Positions 1-7,174 of a DNA stretch of 64,000 nt are shown here, piece by piece. The position numbers and the translations under genes are program-made. Numbering within the stretch: position 1 is the stretch's first letter; each line of letters opens with the position of its first letter. The notes beneath the pieces are model-generated. The model did no database searches. It was not told where the DNA came from and worked only from the letters and a program-made list of their open reading frames with translations. Origin of the DNA: Bacteroidales bacterium (lineage in GTDB: Bacteria > Bacteroidota > Bacteroidia > Bacteroidales > JAADJA01); assembly GCA_021740645.1 (NCBI GenBank), contig JAIOZL010000010.1:46569-110568 (forward strand), read 5' to 3'.

Positions 1-2
1 GG

Positions 3-296
3 GCTTCTGGTGAAGCTGTTTTTACTGTTGAAAAACCCCTCCAGAAATTAGGTATTGGTATTGACCAACTTCCGGATAAAATCAAAAATTCAAAGTTACT
101 CACAGGAAATGATCTTGGAAAACTTGGAAATCTTGAAAACTTACCTTCCGCCGATGATATAAAAACTTTCAAGAAGGAGTTTAGTGAAAATTTATCCGCT
201 GAAATAAAAAAGGAAAATATAGTATTAACATCAAAGGAGTTTCTTGCGAAAAATGAAGTTGAAAGAGCACTACTATTATTAATGTCCTATTTATAG
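3..296 (+). CDS. C-terminal end of a probable flavin reductase-like protein (partial)
   Basis: An open frame enters from the left edge and ends at TAG 294-296, giving about 97 residues. The stretch IRNSKLLTGNDLG-like (here KIKNSKLLTGNDLGKLGN) followed by LPSADDIKTFKKEF resembles, from memory, the C-terminal tail of FMN-binding flavin reductase/flavoredoxin-type proteins of Bacteroidota. The catalytic and FMN-binding part lies outside the window, so the assignment is tentative. The gene converges on the hydroxylase gene and the two stop regions overlap by about 10 bp (287-296). Confidence 0.45.
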   Translation, partial: ASGEAVFTVEKPLQKLGIGIDQLPDKIKNSKLLTGNDLGKLGNLENLPSADDIKTFKKEFSENLSAEIKKENIVLTSKEFLAKNEVERALLLLMSYL

Positions 297-2035
297 TTAT
301 CCTGTAGATGCAGCATTTCCAATCCGTTATTGATCAAATCTTTCAATCCATTAAAATTATCCTTTATTTTGAGTAAATTCGATATTACCTCTTTTTGAAT
401 GCCATTTTCCGAGTATTTAATTATCTCCTCAAGTACCTCAAGTTGTAATAACCATTCATTCGGATATTCTGATTTTAAAATCTCAAAAATCTGGGCTAAT
501 CTTTCGGTATCTTTTACATTGTTTTCGCGTATTTCCCTTACTTCATTATAAAAACCATGCAACTTTTTTGCCGAATCTGTATGGATGATTTTATGTGTTT
601 TTTCTTTGGGTGGTTCAAAAATAAACTCAAATGCATCAGGATCAGCGGCCCCTGAATATGCTGAATTTATTTTCTCTCCAATAGCCATATCATATACACC
701 CCATGACGATTCAAATAATAAGCGTCCTTTATACCTTACACTGCAATCAGAAAAACTAATTATTATTAAACGCCCATCTAACCATGTCATATCAATAACT
801 TTACCTTTTACTTCAACTCCAGATACAAAATCGATTTGGGCATGGGTATCTTTTTGAATCCCAATTGCTTTTAGCTCGGACGCAGTATATAAATACAAAG
901 GTTTTTCATTTTTTTTCAAATGGCCTACCGGGGATCCGAAGCCATGCTGATGAAAATCTTTTCCATGTCCCCTCAACTGTTTGTTTTTATAACTTAGCGC
1001 AGTTGGGCCTAAGGTGCGGATATATAAAGGTGCACCCCCATCTTCTAAAACTTCCGTAAAAGTCCCTGTGACCTGCAGACCTGAACTATACTCTATGGTA
1101 GCTGTATTTTCCGATTCGATGGCTTTTTTCACTCCATACAGCCCCCCCCTTCTTATGGCCAATCCACAAGCAAACAAATCAAGGACATCGATCAGGTAAT
1201 CGAAATCAGGAGTAACAAATAACTGAGGTTGCCGGGTAGTAATATCAAATCCCTGGTTAGCAGCCTCCACAGAATAAGGAATTTTTTTTACATCGGGTTG
1301 AAGAGAAGAAAAACTTTCTCCTATAGAAGACAACAATCCTGCACCATATAATTTGGCATGATCCAAATCTCCAACTAAACCATATTCTACCGTCCACCAA
1401 TGAAGGTTTCTGATACGAGCCATTTCGGAATTCAAATCAGCATCTTTTTCTAATTCTGCTAATTCGAACTCCGCCAATTTAATATCATCTAATGAACTAT
1501 ATGGGTTTGCCTTTAAAATAGAAAGGTGCCGAACAGCCTCATATATCTTATAATTATGAGCAGAAGAAAATGCCCTTGCTCCTATTTCGCCAAAAAGTTT
1601 TAAATACTCAGCATACTCAGGGTCAGCAATGATAGGCGCATGGCCAGCAGCTTCGTGAATAATATCTGGGGCCGGGGTGTACTCAATTTGGTCAATTGGC
1701 CTGATATCTGCCGCAATAACCAGGACATTATATGCTTGAAACTCCATGAAAGCTGCGGGAGGAATAAAACCGTCAACAGCCACTGCAGCCCAGCCAATCT
1801 TTTTTAAAATCCGGTTCATTCCATACATTTGAGGAATTCTGTCGATGCTGATCCCGGTTTGTTTTAATCCGTCCAGATATGAGTGATGCGCGACTTTGGG
1901 CAGATATCGAACATTCTGTCTCATTACATACCTCCATACAGCGTGGTCCTGTGCCGTATAGGAATTATAGGGCTGGTCAATGACCAACTTAAGCAAATGC
2001 CGTGGTAGCTTATCAAGGACATCATTCATTTCCAT
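287..2035 (-). CDS. Biopterin-dependent aromatic amino acid hydroxylase (phenylalanine 4-monooxygenase-like), long form
   Basis: The protein has 582 residues. The 2-His-1-Glu iron site is visible: H127 and H132 in HEAAGH, and E217 in HWWTVEYG. These are hallmarks of pterin-dependent hydroxylases that convert Phe to Tyr, or Tyr/Trp to hydroxylated products. Short bacterial PAH is about 260-300 residues and the catalytic domain here ends near residue 300. The remaining ~280 residues contain beta-rich sequence (LYLYTASELKAIG, VSGVEVKGKVIDM) and a helical tail of unknown role. A Glu/Asp-rich helical insert of ~45 residues (about 165-210) separates the second His from the Glu ligand, which are closer together in animal PAH. 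Substrate cannot be decided from sequence. The gene is transcribed away from the branching enzyme. Confidence 0.85.
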   Translation of the reverse strand: MEMNDVLDKLPRHLLKLVIDQPYNSYTAQDHAVWRYVMRQNVRYLPKVAHHSYLDGLKQTGISIDRIPQMYGMNRILKKIGWAAVAVDGFIPPAAFMEFQAYNVLVIAADIRPIDQIEYTPAPDIIHEAAGHAPIIADPEYAEYLKLFGEIGARAFSSAHNYKIYEAVRHLSILKANPYSSLDDIKLAEFELAELEKDADLNSEMARIRNLHWWTVEYGLVGDLDHAKLYGAGLLSSIGESFSSLQPDVKKIPYSVEAANQGFDITTRQPQLFVTPDFDYLIDVLDLFACGLAIRRGGLYGVKKAIESENTATIEYSSGLQVTGTFTEVLEDGGAPLYIRTLGPTALSYKNKQLRGHGKDFHQHGFGSPVGHLKKNEKPLYLYTASELKAIGIQKDTHAQIDFVSGVEVKGKVIDMTWLDGRLIIISFSDCSVRYKGRLLFESSWGVYDMAIGEKINSAYSGAADPDAFEFIFEPPKEKTHKIIHTDSAKKLHGFYNEVREIRENNVKDTERLAQIFEILKSEYPNEWLLQLEVLEEIIKYSENGIQKEVISNLLKIKDNFNGLKDLINNGLEMLHLQDNYK

Positions 2036-2058
2036 GGAGTAGTGTTTTTTCAGCCCAA

Positions 2059-2066
2059 CAAATATA
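2059..2066 (-). promoter_or_regulatory. Possible -7 element upstream of the aromatic amino acid hydroxylase gene
   Basis: On the minus strand this reads TATATTTG, a match to the Bacteroidota -7 consensus TAnnTTTG, 24 bp before the ATG. No convincing TTG -33 box is seen at the usual distance, so only the -7 element is claimed. Confidence 0.35.
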
Positions 2067-2121
2067 CTAAAATCCTTTATAATTTAGATTGGATATAAAT
2101 TAAATATTTCAAATAAAACAA

Positions 2122-2149
2122 TTGTATACACATGCATTTCGTACATTTG
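2122..2149 (+). promoter_or_regulatory. Bacteroidota-type promoter of the branching enzyme gene
   Basis: TTG at 2122-2124 and TACATTTG at 2142-2149 match the TTG/TAnnTTTG consensus with a 17-bp spacer, slightly short. The -7 element lies about 20 bp before the ATG at 2170. This argues that the longer TTG-initiated frame starting at 2122 is not translated, because it would begin inside the promoter. Confidence 0.55.
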
Positions 2150-2169
2150 TCGTACTTAACCCTACGATA

Positions 2170-4188
2170 ATGCCCAACAAAAAATTAAAGCTAATTAAAG
2201 ATGACCCATGGCTTGAGCCCAGCGAGGCAGAACTGATCAACCGCTTCCAACGCTATGAACGCAAACTTACTGAAATTGAAGAGAATTTTGATAGTCTAAA
2301 AAAATTTGCCAATGGCTATAAATATTTTGGATTCAATTACAGCAAGAATGATAGAGGCCTTTTTTACCGTGAATGGGCACCTCAAGCTTATAGCTTATAC
2401 CTTACCGGCGATTTTAACAACTGGAGTAAGGATACCCATCCTTTAGTAAAAGATAATTTTGGGATTTGGGAAATATTCCTGTCGGAAAATGATTATCCCC
2501 ATGCGGAACTCCATCAGAGCAAAATAAAAGTAATCGTTAACTCGAAAATGGGGAGCCATTTTCGTATTCCTGCTTATATCCAACGTGCCGTGCAGGATGA
2601 GGACACCAAAAACTTCACTGGCCAGGTTTGGTTGCCTGATCAATTTGATTGGAGCGGAGATAAATTCAGTCAAAAGAAAGATACTGATTTATTTATCTAT
2701 GAATGTCATGTAGGGATGGCGCAAGAAAAGGAAGGCGTTGGCTCCTATGCTGAATTCAGGAAGAACATTTTACCCAGGATTAAAAACGCGGGTTATAATG
2801 CCATTCAACTAATGGCTATCCAGGAACATCCGTATTATGGTTCCTTTGGGTATCACGTGTCTAGTTTTTTTGCCCCCTCCTCACGTTTTGGAACACCGGA
2901 AGAATTAAAGGAACTTATTAAAGAAGCACATAAACTGGGCATTGCAGTAATTCTGGATATCGTGCATTCACATACTGTAAAAAACACAGTGGAAGGCATA
3001 AACCAGTTTGATGGCTCTGACTCCCAATATTTCCATGCGGGAGCCCGGGGTGATCACCCCCAGTGGGACTCAAAGCTTTTTGATTATGGTAAAACTGAAG
3101 TCCTGAGGTTCTTGCTTTCTAATTTGAAATATTGGTTACAAGAGTTTAAATTCGATGGATTCAGGTTTGATGGAGTAGGCTCTATGATGTATTTTCATCA
3201 CGGTATTGAATCCATTGATAGTCGGGAAAAATACTTTAACCAGGGGGTGGAGTGGGATGCCATTACTTATTTGCAATTAGCCAATAAATTGGTTCACAGC
3301 CTAAACCCAAATGCCATCACCATTGCGGAAGACGTTACCGGAATGCCAGGCCTCACAGCTCCAATAAAGGATGGAGGTTTAGGATTTGATTACCGACTTG
3401 GCATGGGCATCCCCGATTTTTGGATAAAGCTTTTAAAAGAATATAAAGACGAAGACTGGAATATTCATGAAATATGGAATGTGTTGAATGATCGTCTGCC
3501 CCATGTAAAAACAATTGCTTATGCCGAGTCGCATGATCAGGCTCTGGTTGGGGACAAAACCCTTGCGTTTTGGCTAATGGATAAGGAAATGTACTGGCAT
3601 ATGCAAAAAGATGACCCTCACCTGTTGATTGAAAGAGGTATAGCTTTGCACAAAATGCTACGTTTGTTTACAATTACAGTTGGTGGCCATGCTTATATGA
3701 ATTTTATGGGGAATGAATTTGGCCATCCTGAATGGATTGACTTTCCGAGAGAAGGGAATAACTGGAGTTATAAACATTGTCGCCGTCAGTGGTCATTAGT
3801 AGATAATACAGATTTAAAATATCAGTTCTTGGATGCTTTTGATAAAAAAATGGTGAAGATGGTGAAGGAGAATAAAATCATGTCCTCCATGTTTGCACAG
3901 CAATTAAATATGGACGAATGGAACAAAACCATTATTTTCGAGCGCAACAACCTGCTATTTCTATTTAATTTTCATACCAGCCATTCTATTCCTGATTATG
4001 AGTTCAGAGTTCCACTTTCTGGCGAATATGAAATCATTTTAACCTCTGATAGTAAAGAATTTGGAGGTCATGGACGCATTGACCTTTCGGTTACCTTTCC
4101 TGCCTATCAAAAAGAAAATGATCCTTCGTTTTATCTTAAGATTTATAATACTAATCGGACAGCATTAGTTTTAAAAAGGAAATCTTAG
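2170..4188 (+). CDS. glgB: 1,4-alpha-glucan (glycogen) branching enzyme, GH13
   Basis: The protein has 672 residues from the ATG at 2170, chosen because a promoter overlaps the upstream TTG start. The N-terminal ~150 residues carry a CBM48-type domain (YREWAPQAYSLYLTGDFNNW). The GH13 barrel follows with region I ILDIVHSH, nucleophile D334 in GFRFDGVG, acid/base E387 in TIAEDVTG and the transition-state pair H455-D456 in AESHDQ. A C-terminal beta domain closes the protein. The sequence resembles the eukaryotic-like branching enzymes common in Bacteroidota. It introduces alpha-1,6 branches into glycogen. Twelve bases separate it from the following membrane-protein gene, which is probably co-transcribed. 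Confidence 0.9.
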   Translation: MPNKKLKLIKDDPWLEPSEAELINRFQRYERKLTEIEENFDSLKKFANGYKYFGFNYSKNDRGLFYREWAPQAYSLYLTGDFNNWSKDTHPLVKDNFGIWEIFLSENDYPHAELHQSKIKVIVNSKMGSHFRIPAYIQRAVQDEDTKNFTGQVWLPDQFDWSGDKFSQKKDTDLFIYECHVGMAQEKEGVGSYAEFRKNILPRIKNAGYNAIQLMAIQEHPYYGSFGYHVSSFFAPSSRFGTPEELKELIKEAHKLGIAVILDIVHSHTVKNTVEGINQFDGSDSQYFHAGARGDHPQWDSKLFDYGKTEVLRFLLSNLKYWLQEFKFDGFRFDGVGSMMYFHHGIESIDSREKYFNQGVEWDAITYLQLANKLVHSLNPNAITIAEDVTGMPGLTAPIKDGGLGFDYRLGMGIPDFWIKLLKEYKDEDWNIHEIWNVLNDRLPHVKTIAYAESHDQALVGDKTLAFWLMDKEMYWHMQKDDPHLLIERGIALHKMLRLFTITVGGHAYMNFMGNEFGHPEWIDFPREGNNWSYKHCRRQWSLVDNTDLKYQFLDAFDKKMVKMVKENKIMSSMFAQQLNMDEWNKTIIFERNNLLFLFNFHTSHSIPDYEFRVPLSGEYEIILTSDSKEFGGHGRIDLSVTFPAYQKENDPSFYLKIYNTNRTALVLKRKS

Positions 4189-4200
4189 ATAGTTTAGCAT

Positions 4201-4773
4201 ATGACGAGCGGTGAGAAAATAAAATTCTTTCTAAAAAACCTTGGCAAGGGCTTTCTTTGGCTAGCCATTATAATTATAGGATTTGTTCTTATTAAAAAAA
4301 ACATCAACATTAATTTTGTTAATATACTTAAGCCCTTTTTTGAAAACACACCTTTAATCTTGAGTATTTATTCGGTATCTGAATTATTTATGGGTATCAT
4401 TCCTCCAGAATTATTTATCATTTGGGCCTTAAAATTTGGCAGTCTGTATGATTATATATTTTATGTATTTATTTTTACACTTATATCTTACATTGCGGGA
4501 TTGATTGGTTTTTTATTTGGCCGTTATTTAAACACCACCATACTCTTCAGGTATATTCGTCGTCGGTTTTTAGGAAAATATCACAGCCTCCTTCAAAAAT
4601 ATGGGTACTTTCTTATTCTTGTAGCTGCGCTTACACCCCTGCCCTATTCCGCCATTAGTATGCTTGTTGGATCATTTCGTTATCCCATGAAAAACTATTT
4701 ATTATGGGCACTTTCCCGATTTATACGTTTTGCTGTATATGCTGTAATCATCTATAAAACGGGTATAATTTAA
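4201..4773 (+). CDS. VTT/YqaA-family inner membrane protein
   Basis: The 190-residue protein has about four to five hydrophobic segments: residues ~15-30, ~40-60, ~80-105, ~138-158 and ~165-185. The order resembles VTT (SNARE-associated/DedA/YqaA) proteins: a Gly-rich GLIGFLFGRYL segment, a basic RRRFLGKYHSLLQKYGYF loop, and the LTPLPYSAISMLVGSFRYP motif typical of the YqaA subfamily. These proteins are thought to act in membrane lipid handling or transport, but the biochemical role of this subgroup is not settled. The start is 12 bp after the branching-enzyme stop, so the two probably form one transcript. Confidence 0.7.
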   Translation: MTSGEKIKFFLKNLGKGFLWLAIIIIGFVLIKKNININFVNILKPFFENTPLILSIYSVSELFMGIIPPELFIIWALKFGSLYDYIFYVFIFTLISYIAGLIGFLFGRYLNTTILFRYIRRRFLGKYHSLLQKYGYFLILVAALTPLPYSAISMLVGSFRYPMKNYLLWALSRFIRFAVYAVIIYKTGII

Positions 4774-4797
4774 GGATCAACTATTTTTATTTCCAAA

Positions 4798-5295
4798 TTA
4801 TTTATAATTCCCTGGATCAAGTGCCTCCGGTGTCCAATTTTTCAAAAAATCAAATATTTTCTTCTCATCATATGACTTTTCCTTCTCCAGATAAACACTA
4901 TTCTGGGTGTGAATTAACTTTCCTTTTTGGTCAAGGATTAGGAAAACAGGAAAACCAAATCGTTGAGGATAGCTATATGCCGCAAGGATATCTTCGTTTT
5001 TGTTCTCTCTGCTGGTATTAAGCAGAGTAAATACATATGAAGCATTTAACAGGGAATCGATCTTTTCGCTTTCATTTACAAACTTATGAAACCGAATACA
5101 CCAGGCTCACCAATTGCCACCAACCTGGATAAACACATGTTTATTTTCAGCTTTTGCAACTTTAACAGCGTCAGCAATTTCACTTTTTGCATTTGCAAGT
5201 GGGTTATACAATTTAGGTGGCTCAGTTTGGCCACTTACTGTAAGTATAAAAGCACTCAGACTCACCCACAATAGTGATAATTTCAGTTTCTTCAT
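4798..5295 (-). CDS. Exported thioredoxin-like protein with in-frame TGA at the redox cysteine (candidate selenoprotein or recent nonsense mutation)
   Basis: Read through one TGA (5107-5109), the frame encodes 165 residues. Residues 1-22 form a signal peptide (MKKLKLSLLWVSLSAFILTVSG). A thioredoxin fold follows, with GGNW-(TGA)-AWCIRFHKF at residues 59-70 where relatives have GGNWCxWC. Next come the central PQRFGFPVFLILDQKG strand with the cis-Pro region and a C-terminal helix ending DPGNYK. The TGA falls at codon 63, giving UxxC if decoded as selenocysteine. No other stop or frameshift interrupts the 102 codons downstream. A hairpin able to act as a SECIS lies at 5065-5096. The start ATG overlaps the stop of the zinc-ribbon gene (ATGA), suggesting translational coupling. 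If TGA is a true stop, only a 62-residue inactive fragment is made. Confidence 0.75.
5065..5096 (-). promoter_or_regulatory. Hairpin just downstream of the in-frame TGA (candidate bacterial SECIS element)
   Basis: On the minus strand the arms TTCGGTTTCAT (5096-5086) and ATGAAAGCGAA (5075-5065) pair over 10 of 11 positions with a single G-G mismatch. They enclose the 10-nt loop AAGTTTGTAA. The stem starts 10 nt and the loop 21 nt after the TGA, within the distance at which bacterial SECIS hairpins act. The loop lacks the GGU seen in E. coli fdhF but has a G at position 3. Function is inference. Confidence 0.4.
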
Positions 5296-5552
5296 TTTAA
5301 TCTTTTACTTGTTGTTAATCTCATCTTTGCTTCAAACTGGTGAAAATTTAATCGTCTTCCCTTCCTGCAAATGGGGCAAACCATCCAATACTCAACTTTG
5401 AAAGGGAAAACCGGGATAAAAAATAAGGTAAACCAATGAGCCTCCCTTCCAAGTTTCCATTGCGCAGTATTATTACAATGTTGGCAGTATAAATTCTCCT
5501 GTAGCTTAAACTCTTTCTTAGTACGATGGCCGAAGCCAAAAATTACAAGCAT
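5292..5552 (-). CDS. Small zinc-ribbon protein
   Basis: The 86-residue protein has two CxxC knuckles, YCQHC (about residues 22-26) and VCPIC (about 58-62), separated by the hydrophobic LFFIPVFPFKVEYW. The starting motif FGFGHRTKK and this layout resemble the zinc_ribbon_15-type family, whose function is unknown. It ends in TGA and its last bases overlap the ATG of the thioredoxin-like gene, so the pair forms a two-gene operon. Its TGA is evidently a stop, since KRLK ends the family-like sequence and a new gene begins there. Confidence 0.65.
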   Translation of the reverse strand: MLVIFGFGHRTKKEFKLQENLYCQHCNNTAQWKLGREAHWFTLFFIPVFPFKVEYWMVCPICRKGRRLNFHQFEAKMRLTTSKRLK

Positions 5553-5599
5553 GGATAGATTTTTGGCTAAAATATTTAAAAATCAATTATGGCCTTTCT

Positions 5600-6976
5600 C
5601 TATTTTACAACAAATTTTGTAAAAGATGTGCTGCCCTCTGCATAATCCAATTGCAATAGGTATAAGCCACTTTGCAAGAACCCCTCATTAAGAATTAGGA
5701 CATTATTTTGGAGAGTACCGGAAAAAACCAGATTACCGGATAAATTATAAATATTGACTATAACATTATCCGATACTTTAAATGAATGTTTAATAGTAAT
5801 CTTTCCATTTTCAACCGGATTTGGTATTACTACAAGTCCTCCTTGGGCAGAGGAGGTATTTTCAATTGAAGTAATTACATCAGGCAAAGCCATGCAGCCA
5901 GGGCCACCATAAGCCCCCATATCATTTAATAAAGATCCTTTTGCCGGAAATTGCGCAAAACCAGGGTTTTGTCCATCTTCAGGATCATTATACACCATAT
6001 CAGGATTACCGGAGTCAATGCATGGTGAATCATCCGACAACAATAAGTTGTCCGGCTCAAATAACGGGTTATCATAGATATTTCCATTGCCTGAATATAC
6101 ACTCTCTATGGCACTGTATGTCAGGTTCACACCGCCCTGTATTTGGGGTGCTACAGCGGCAGTATTGCCCCATATAATGCAGTTCGAAATATCAGCAGAA
6201 GTTGACCAGGCGCGAATTCCTCCCCCTCCGGTTGCAGACGAATTGTAAACAATAGTATTGTTTTCAAATATCCTGGGGCCGGGCCCATTTCCATAAAACC
6301 AAATTCCTCCTCCTCCATAATCCTGTCCGCCAAAATTGTAAGCAATGATATTATTTTTAATAACAGCCCCGGAAAAATTCAAAACTATACCGGCACCGTA
6401 CCTTCCCTGGTTATTCAAAATCAGGTTATTTAATATATATGGGTTACTATCACCTGACCGGATGGCCCCGCCCCCTGCACTAGTTGCCCCTGAAGGTACA
6501 TTGGTAGCCAGATTCTCACGGATAATATTATTTTTTATGGTGGGTGATGAATACTGAATTAAAATCCCTCCACCCTCAGTATACCAATGGTTTAGATTAT
6601 GCTCGTCTTCCCACAAGGTTCCTGTTCCACCCGTTAGCGTAAAACCAGTCAACACCGCTGTAGAATCTTCGCCAGAGACAATTAACACACAACTTGCAGT
6701 ATCGGGCTGTAAAGGTTGGCTCCCATCAATTATCGTAGAATGGATAAATGAAAGATCATTGTTAAATATATAATTACTTGCTACGAATACATTTTTGCCA
6801 TGGTAATTTATATTCTCAAAATAGGTACCGGGAGATACCAGAATAGTATCGCCATTTTGGGCAAAATCAATGGCTTGCTGAATCGTTGGCTGGTCATCAG
6901 GGACATGAATAATAGTAGCTTGGGAAACCACAATACCAAGAAAAAAACAGGAAATTAAAAAAGTAAATGCTTTCAT
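5600..6976 (-). CDS. Secreted right-handed beta-helix protein with T9SS sorting domain
   Basis: The 458-residue protein begins with signal peptide MKAFTFLISCFFLGIVVSQA. It then has IHVPDDQPTIQQAIDFAQNG, the typical entry of pectate-lyase-like or polymorphic beta-helix repeats. Repeating turns with N-N-I/A-S patterns (KNNIIRENLA, YILNNLILNNQG, IKNNIIAYN, FENNTIVYN, ISNCIIWGN) span about residues 150-290. Residues ~380-458 form a T9SS type A sorting domain (VIPNPVENGKITI, YNLSGNLVFSG, LQSGLYLLQL). No catalytic residues can be identified, and it may be an adhesin or a carbohydrate-binding surface protein. Large loops rich in Gly/Pro separate the rungs. Confidence 0.75.
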   Translation of the reverse strand: MKAFTFLISCFFLGIVVSQATIIHVPDDQPTIQQAIDFAQNGDTILVSPGTYFENINYHGKNVFVASNYIFNNDLSFIHSTIIDGSQPLQPDTASCVLIVSGEDSTAVLTGFTLTGGTGTLWEDEHNLNHWYTEGGGILIQYSSPTIKNNIIRENLATNVPSGATSAGGGAIRSGDSNPYILNNLILNNQGRYGAGIVLNFSGAVIKNNIIAYNFGGQDYGGGGIWFYGNGPGPRIFENNTIVYNSSATGGGGIRAWSTSADISNCIIWGNTAAVAPQIQGGVNLTYSAIESVYSGNGNIYDNPLFEPDNLLLSDDSPCIDSGNPDMVYNDPEDGQNPGFAQFPAKGSLLNDMGAYGGPGCMALPDVITSIENTSSAQGGLVVIPNPVENGKITIKHSFKVSDNVIVNIYNLSGNLVFSGTLQNNVLILNEGFLQSGLYLLQLDYAEGSTSFTKFVVK

Positions 6977-6998
6977 GATTTTCGATTTAATATAACTA

Positions 6999-7006
6999 CA
7001 AAAGTA
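6999..7006 (-). promoter_or_regulatory. Possible -7 element of the beta-helix protein gene
   Basis: The minus strand reads TACTTTTG (TAnnTTTG) 22 bp before the ATG at 6976. A TTG lies about 23 bp further upstream (7030-7032), longer than usual, so the promoter call is moderate. Confidence 0.4.
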
Positions 7007-7083
7007 TATGCTAATATATGAATTTTCTTCAAGCTATTTATCAATTTAACAATGTAGGCCTGTTTTATAAAACGCATGACATG

Positions 7084-7153
7084 AATTCAATATAAAATAA
7101 TGGACATCAATAATTTGAACATAATATTATAAATAATGTTTTTATATTGAATT
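7084..7153. repeat. 14-bp perfect inverted repeat in a divergent intergenic region
   Basis: AATTCAATATAAAA at 7084-7097 and its exact complement TTTTATATTGAATT at 7140-7153 are separated by 42 AT-rich bases. They lie between two divergent T9SS-protein genes. This could be an operator pair or a cruciform, but in such AT-rich DNA chance is also possible. Confidence 0.45.
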
Positions 7154-7174
7154 TCATTTCTTAAAAACAGTTCC

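Noticed and set aside
2122..2169. TTG-initiated N-terminal extension of the branching enzyme
   Set aside because: The stretch coincides with a consensus promoter and has no match to CBM48 sequence; the ATG at 2170 is preferred.
5092..5110. An alternative hairpin directly at the TGA (GAGCC with GGTTT, loop TGGTGTATTC containing GGT)
   Set aside because: The stem would include the TGA itself and places the loop only about 3-4 nt away, too close for known SECIS spacing, and has only two G-C pairs. The hairpin at 5065-5096 is better.
4798..5295. Frameshift or genetic-code change as an explanation for the split thioredoxin gene
   Set aside because: Both halves are in the same frame across the TGA, so no frameshift is needed. 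UGA is not generally reassigned, since the zinc-ribbon gene ends in TGA exactly where the next gene begins and Trp is encoded by TGG.
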